A stretch of 64,000 bases of DNA from Nissolia schottii (taxonomy: Eukaryota > Streptophyta > Magnoliopsida > Fabales > Fabaceae). Shown piece after piece: positions 58,535 to 64,000 of the stretch. Every line of letters starts with the position of its first letter. The first letter of the stretch is position 1. Location of the stretch: positions 60,260 to 124,259 of the forward strand of contig QANU01058821.1 of assembly GCA_003254905.1 (NCBI GenBank), written 5' to 3'. The notes under the pieces were generated by a model that saw nothing but the letters and a program-made list of their open reading frames with translations, was not told the origin of the DNA and searched no databases. A program made the translations under genes and the position numbers.

Positions 58535-61006
58535 CATACACACTGTTCAGGATCATACGAGAAATACAAGCTCTGTAAACAAAATAAGAATATGACGATG
58601 AGCATAAATACTGGCTTGCTAGTCTACAATAGAAAGACAAATAAACCTAGTGTTTTTTGTGGTTTTTGATGTCACTGTCGACAACAAATAATCAATGAGT
58701 CCACCTTGTTTTATGATCTCAATTCGGGAAACAAAAACGGTTCCTCTTATGGAGTCCCAAAAAAGTATCTGAAGTGGCCAAGAAATATATGTTTAATCCT
58801 TTGTATTATTGCCCTATTCTCGAAAATGCACTTGAGTTATCAATTTATGACTTTTGTAAATTAGTTTCAAGTTTCAGCTCCAAAGTGATGTGCACAAAAG
58901 CAATTGTATAGAAACTTGAATTATGGAGTAATATACATAGTTACTCAACAAATGGCACTGTCAATGCCAATGTTTGGATTTTGATTGTTACTTAACTATT
59001 TTTCATTCAAGTTATAGTTCCAGAGTGAGAAGTAGAAGAAAAATTGTTAAGAACTTGACAGTTAAGTGATATGTTTATGTTTCTTATTTGTTTAAGTCTC
59101 AATTCCAAAGTTATGAGTATAAATACTTGGGTATAGAAACTTAATTACAAAAATTATGTCTTACAAACAAGATCCGCAGTGACAAAATTACCGAGAGAAA
59201 TCCTAAGAAAAGGAAAACAAAAGGTGTTTAAACTAGTATAGTCTAAAAAAAGAAAAGAAAATAGTGAAGTTCATGATATGTACTTGACTTTTCTGGTGCT
59301 CTAAAATGCCATTGGAGGTGTGGTCGAGCATGTGAGAGTGTTGCAAGAGTGTGATCCTAGGAACTTGAGAAATATGGGTCTAATGGGTTCTATTTATAGA
59401 GAAAATCGAGCCCTGATGGTTGCATAATTGCCTTCTAGCGCCCATAGCGTCACATCTTTTGAATTCAAATATGGGCGCCAACTTTTCTGGTTGACGCTAG
59501 GCCTACAAAATGCGCAGTTTCACTTGTCGATGTGTCTTTAATCCAATAAGCCACTTGTCATACTAATAGCCTTCATATTTGTTGTTAACTACCATAAGTT
59601 TCAGAGCCTTGATGTCATATGTCATCTTGTCAACCCTTGGATCTGGAGATTAACCGTCATGAGCCTTTGCATCATCGTGCCATGTGTTACGCCTTGGACC
59701 CTTGGATGAAATCATAACTGTCATTAGCCTTCATGTTGTCATGCCAGGTGTCACACTAGTAACCTTTAGATTGAAAGTAACTGTCATCTGCCATGATCAA
59801 GTTATCATGTGCCCTATTTGTCATGATTCTTGATCAACTTTTAGAAAATTTTCTAAGTCAATGAATATTAAGGCCTTGTGTACTTTGTATTTACTAAAAC
59901 TTTCAACATAGGGCTACTTCCCTTAGTCTACGTATGACTCAAAACATAATCCTCTAATTGTCATGAGAAAATTAAATTTTTTAGGATATAACCTAGATAT
60001 AAGGCATAATGTCCTAGCTATTTCTAATCACTATCTATCTCTACTCACTATGTACTCTAGAAGTCTTATGTAGAGTCTACTATCTTGTACTGGTCTAGAG
60101 TTCCTAAGACAAAACAATGAGCTCCCCTATCATGATCCCTTCGATTCCTCTGATTGGCGGATGCTCCTCCAGATACGTGCCTCATGTTTTCCTGCTCAGT
60201 CATCAACAACTACTCCTTTGTTGATAACAAACATCCTTCTCCTCTCGAGCCACAATCATGACTTGAAGATTTTGACATGATGACATCTTGTTGGGGTCAA
60301 AGCTACCTTTTGAGATGGCTGAATTATTCTTCTTCACATAGCAAACAAACTCCATCAGAATCTAGAATCAAATACGGAAAGGGTGTGAGAAAAAAGCTTT
60401 TTAGCAGGTATCCTAAGCACAATTAGGTTTTTTCACATCAGGTTCTGCTGTTCAGGTTATCTCTAAGTGTGCACAATATAAAGTTCATTTATCATCTTGA
60501 CCTAGTCTTGAATGGTTACCAATTATCCTATTCTTTTCTTTAGTCCTAACATACACATATAATGGTAGTATAGTTCAACAACATATGTACATAGGGAATG
60601 AATAAACAATATATCCACATAAGGAATGAATAATATCATGCATGAATGCACTTAACTTATTCCACTTGAACATTTATCATTATCTGATCGTATCTAACCC
60701 CTTGAGTACCTCCGATGGGAATTTTTTCCCTCAACAAGGTAACAACTTCGTTTTAAAAAAGGACTTGAGCTTAATCCATGGTAACAAACCACACACATAT
60801 AGTGAAAAGACCAACTAACTATTGGGTTGGTAAAAGTGACTAGCAAACTTTTTACCAATCCAAGGGAGGAATCATCCTTCCTATACCCCCGAGATCTTTA
60901 AAGGTACAACCCCTAAACCAACTCAAGGTCGGTTGGAGGGGCCAACTATCCTCCATTGACCCGAAGGATTCACTTTACAAAGGAAGCGTCATATCTTCAA
61001 AACATT
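58210..61006 (-). mobile_element. LTR-retrotransposon-like fragment
   Basis: The left edge TGTAACATCATAAC mirrors the GATGTTACA edge at 63,485, and the flanks TAAAA and TAAAC differ by one base, hinting at one old insertion. On the minus strand a promoter-like CTCTATAAATAGAACCC lies near 59,386-59,402, typical of an LTR. No coding domain remains. Confidence 0.4.
58494..58529. repeat. (AT)n microsatellite
   Basis: About 18 uninterrupted AT units. Confidence 0.95.
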
Positions 61007-63485
61007 TGTAACACCCATAAGGGTATTATTTAAAAAAGGTTTTTAGTTAATTTTCAAAAGACTTTTCCATTATCATAAATTCTTGTTCATGATCTCACAA
61101 CATCCTTATATAAAGAATGATGTTATATAAATATATGCATGTCAATGAAATTAAAGACAATAATCATAATATCATTACATGATAACATTCTAATGATCAT
61201 CATATCATATCATCTATAATTATCATCAAGCAGCACGCGATATAATCATATCACAATTAAGGTAAATGTAAACAAAATCCAGCACAAACAATTTATAATA
61301 GATAATATATAATCAAGTTATAATTAAACCATACTCACAGAATTCTAAGCTATAAATATCATAGGGTCATTGAAAACCTTACACTTGCTCTCAAAATTCC
61401 ATTTTGACTCGCCGTCAGGACATAAACCTAACACTTGACACACAGGATTTAATGCACACTTAGTTAGGTGTCAAAGTCTCCTAGTAGTGTTTGACTTACG
61501 TTAGAATGCAATATGGACCAACCCTTAGCTAATAATACACACAAACCAAAACTGGCTCAAACGTTGTTAAAAAGCGTTATTTCACAAAACATTTTAAAAA
61601 CATAGCTTCTCTAAGACACACGAGGAACTTAAGCACATACGCATTTTTCGAAAATGCAGACTCTCGAACCACAAGTCCTTAGAGACTCGAATTAGTTTCT
61701 AACCCTCGCAGGCACAATTTTCAAAATACTCATCAACACTCTTTTCGCAAACTTAACCCTAGTACTCACACAAACTCGTAGACCCTCACAGTTTCTCAAA
61801 AACCATTTTGAAACCCAAAATGACCTTAGGAACCTGAAAACCTTACCTAAGAGGAAACTTGACCCAAAACTCAATTTTTGACAAAAACACACTTAATGAA
61901 CAAGGTTTCCTACACACCAAGGATTTCAAAAACACTAGTAAACCTAAATTTTTATATGAAACCCTACATTTTTCTTAAGAGTTCGAAACCTCTAAAACTG
62001 ATCTTTTTGCACAGATTTTCTTTTATACACAAAAGGACACTAAACTCAAACATTTTACTAAAATTTTCATAAAACAATAAGAACTCATTCTAGTCCCTCA
62101 AAAACTCTAGTTTTCCCAAAACCTCACTAACACTACATACTTAAGAAAAACACATTTCTCTCTCCCAAAAACCTTAAGGACTCCGAAAACAACAACTTGA
62201 AAAATATCATAAAAACTCAATTTTCTTTCTCCCAAACCCTAAAGTACCCAAAACCCTAATGAGTTTTGACCCCCAAAAGCTTTGTTTTCAAACACAATAC
62301 ATACACTCCCGTATAACTCACTCAAAAACTCATTTTTCTCCCTAAAAATTTTAAGAGACTCGAAAACAACAACAACAACAACTACTACTACTTTTAGCCC
62401 CAAAACTTAGTTTTCTCCCAACAACAATCACAAATCCAACACATATCAAAAACTCATCTTTCCCTTTCAAGAAACCAAACATAACAGAACCCACAACGAG
62501 TTCATAGGGAAGAAAATCTCTTTAAACAACACAATAAACACAATCTCTCATACCTCACAAGACATACATAAGAGGGTTTTAACAAAAATGCTTAAGGTTT
62601 TTCACATGATGAGGGTTTGATATGGTGGTGAGAGTATTTTGTGTGTAGGTTAAATATAGAGGTGAGGGGAGGTGGTAGTGGCTTCAAGGATGATGGTGGT
62701 GAAGGTGATGGTCTCAATGATGGAGAAGAGACAGGGGAGGAGGTCTCAGGTGGCGGAGGAAGGAGAAGAAGAGAGAGTTGTCTCTCTTGGAAGCAAGGAA
62801 AAGAAAAAAAAAGGGAAAAAAATGGATGGTGATGATGATATGTATGTCTTGCAACACATGCCCCATATGCATGGCCGAATGGTCAAGTGTCCTCCAAGGA
62901 ACATGCGTGGCAACATGTGGCACACATGCGTGCTACCATTTGTCACATGGTTTGAGGTGTGTCGGAACACTAAACACAACATTTTTTATCGTACGAGGTC
63001 AAAACGGAACAGAAAAGGGTAAACATGAATAAAACACTATAAAAGAAGGTCTGACACTTATCTTTGGCCTTAAACAGGCCTTGGGCAAAGAGAAAATTGG
63101 TCCAAAAAACACATAGGAAACCCTAACTCCTAAATTGAAACTTTGAATGACGAATTGTTAAAAGTTCTAGGATCGACACATAATGATGATGACAACACTC
63201 TAGATATCCTAAAGATATAAGGAACGTTTCCTGAGGCTCCTCTGTGGGTCTCTAGCCCAAGGGTTGACTCAATGAGTCTAACAATTGATTATTAGATCGT
63301 TAAAGCGATAAACTGAAGTTTGACGGCGAACTTAACAAATCTAAGTTTTCTAAATACAAAATACATATAATAAATAACATATTGTGGTTATATGGTTCAA
63401 CAAATATATTATTAATAATATATGCTAAATTCTAAAAACGATATTCTAAGGTCACGTTTAGAATAACAAAAAATTGGATGTTACA
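61007..63485 (-). repeat. Long LTR-like segment, minus strand
   Basis: Read on the minus strand it starts TGTAACATCC and ends GGGTGTTACA, a neat inverted pair typical of gypsy LTRs. A TATA-like CTCTATATTTAACC lies near 62,650. It spans 2,479 bp and has no protein domain; overlapping frames at 62,641-63,032 are by-products. The immediate flanks (ACATT and TAAAC) do not match, so it is not a simple solo LTR. It may be the 5' LTR of the decayed element that continues to 58,210. Confidence 0.45.
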
Positions 63486-63700
63486 TAAACTACTAAACTA
63501 CATCATTTTTATAAGTGTCATGTAAAATGCTAATATTGAACTTTACATGACACATCAACAACACTGTCACAAAGAAATTGAGGGACAAACTTGACTTATA
63601 ACCTGCATTTAGCTCATTTTTTTTCTTCAAAGAAATAAGTTCATTTTGAAATGAATGAAAACATAAAAATGACTCCTATTTACTAAAGTGAGCGTTTCCC

Positions 63701-64000
63701 TATTCTCACTTTGCGGCTGCCTTCAACAGAGTGCTCAACGATGATCTAGTGATTAATGTGACTTTTCCTTGTTCCTAATCATTACGCATCTCGTTTCTTA
63801 TCATTTTACCCTAAATAACCATTTACCATACTGGAATGTTTTAGGCCAGAAGATGAAGTTATATGTTCCACATTGAATGTTCTCTCAAGATCCTTCAATT
63901 CTATCTACCCGCAGTAAGAACAGAAATTTGGTTTAGTTTTCAACTGAATTTGAAGGGCACACTTTACAAAACTACAAAACAAGGTATAATATATTCCATC
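63701..64000. other. Window end, nothing recognised
   Basis: Short unremarkable AT-rich sequence with no supported feature. Confidence 0.5.

Larger units (their letters stand above)
57895..63700. mobile_element. Mutator-like ends enclosing LTR-type sequence
   Basis: The left end GAGAAACACTCACTTTAGTC (57,895 on) and the right end on the minus strand GGGAAACGCTCACTTTAGTA are inverted and share the style of the 53.5-kb element. Further inside, 'atttcaaaataag' pairs with 'atttcaaaatgaac'. Between them, from 58,210 to 63,485, lies LTR-retrotransposon-like sequence. No target duplication was found, so the two ends might belong to different elements. Confidence 0.5.

Noticed and set aside
62641-63032. 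Overlapping frames rich in Gly, Glu and Met on both strands
   Set aside because: They fall in a GGTGG/GAAGAG-rich part of an LTR-like segment, overlap in several frames and show no domain.

Overview
This is an AT-rich stretch of nuclear DNA from a flowering plant, most likely a eudicot. Two intact single-exon plant transcription-factor genes, plant LTR retrotransposons, MITEs, CACTA and Mutator-like elements support this; the exact genus cannot be read from the sequence. There is no sign of a bacterial, organellar or viral replicon.

Only two complete host genes are convincing. At 19,470-20,318 (+) lies a class I BBR/BPC (BASIC PENTACYSTEINE) GAGA-binding factor with a probable leader intron. 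At 46,678-47,235 (+) lies a small zinc-finger homeodomain (ZF-HD/ZHD) factor with a GA-repeat in its leader. A third host gene is present as a wreck: a minus-strand ALOG/LSH domain fragment at about 36,635-36,862, with a stop in place of the conserved Trp and a frameshift.

Almost everything else is transposable-element debris, often nested. From left to right: a Mutator-like element with a SINE-like insertion in its terminal repeat (3.05-3.78 kb); two MITEs (3.9-4.2 kb); a 3'-truncated Ty1/copia element (6.1-11.4 kb); a Ty3/gypsy fragment with a long LTR that carries an array of short palindromes and is split by a reverse-oriented solo LTR with a perfect 5-bp target duplication (11.4-15.1 kb); the BPC gene (18.8-20.3 kb); a cluster of small non-autonomous LTR elements, one nested in another and one in a tandem LTR-internal-LTR-internal-LTR arrangement (24-31 kb); a second decayed copia element with a short retroposon inside its integrase (32.0-36.5 kb); the ALOG pseudogene; a CACTA element with ORF1 remains (37.8-40.2 kb); a minisatellite-bearing repeat with two further insertions (44-46.3 kb); the ZHD gene; a second locus with the same minisatellite motif in the opposite orientation (50.8-51.2 kb); a Mutator-like element nested in a MITE-like element (53.4-55.8 kb); and Mutator-like ends enclosing LTR-type sequence (57.9-63.7 kb).

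The two regulators are not an operon-like unit. One plausible link is that class I BPC proteins bind GA-rich DNA and the ZHD leader holds an uninterrupted GA tract. I found no convincing undescribed multi-gene system. The most unusual items are an arabinogalactan-protein-like short reading frame inside a small LTR element, the tandem three-LTR element, and the palindrome array inside the gypsy LTR. All boundaries were read by eye and may be off by a few bases.
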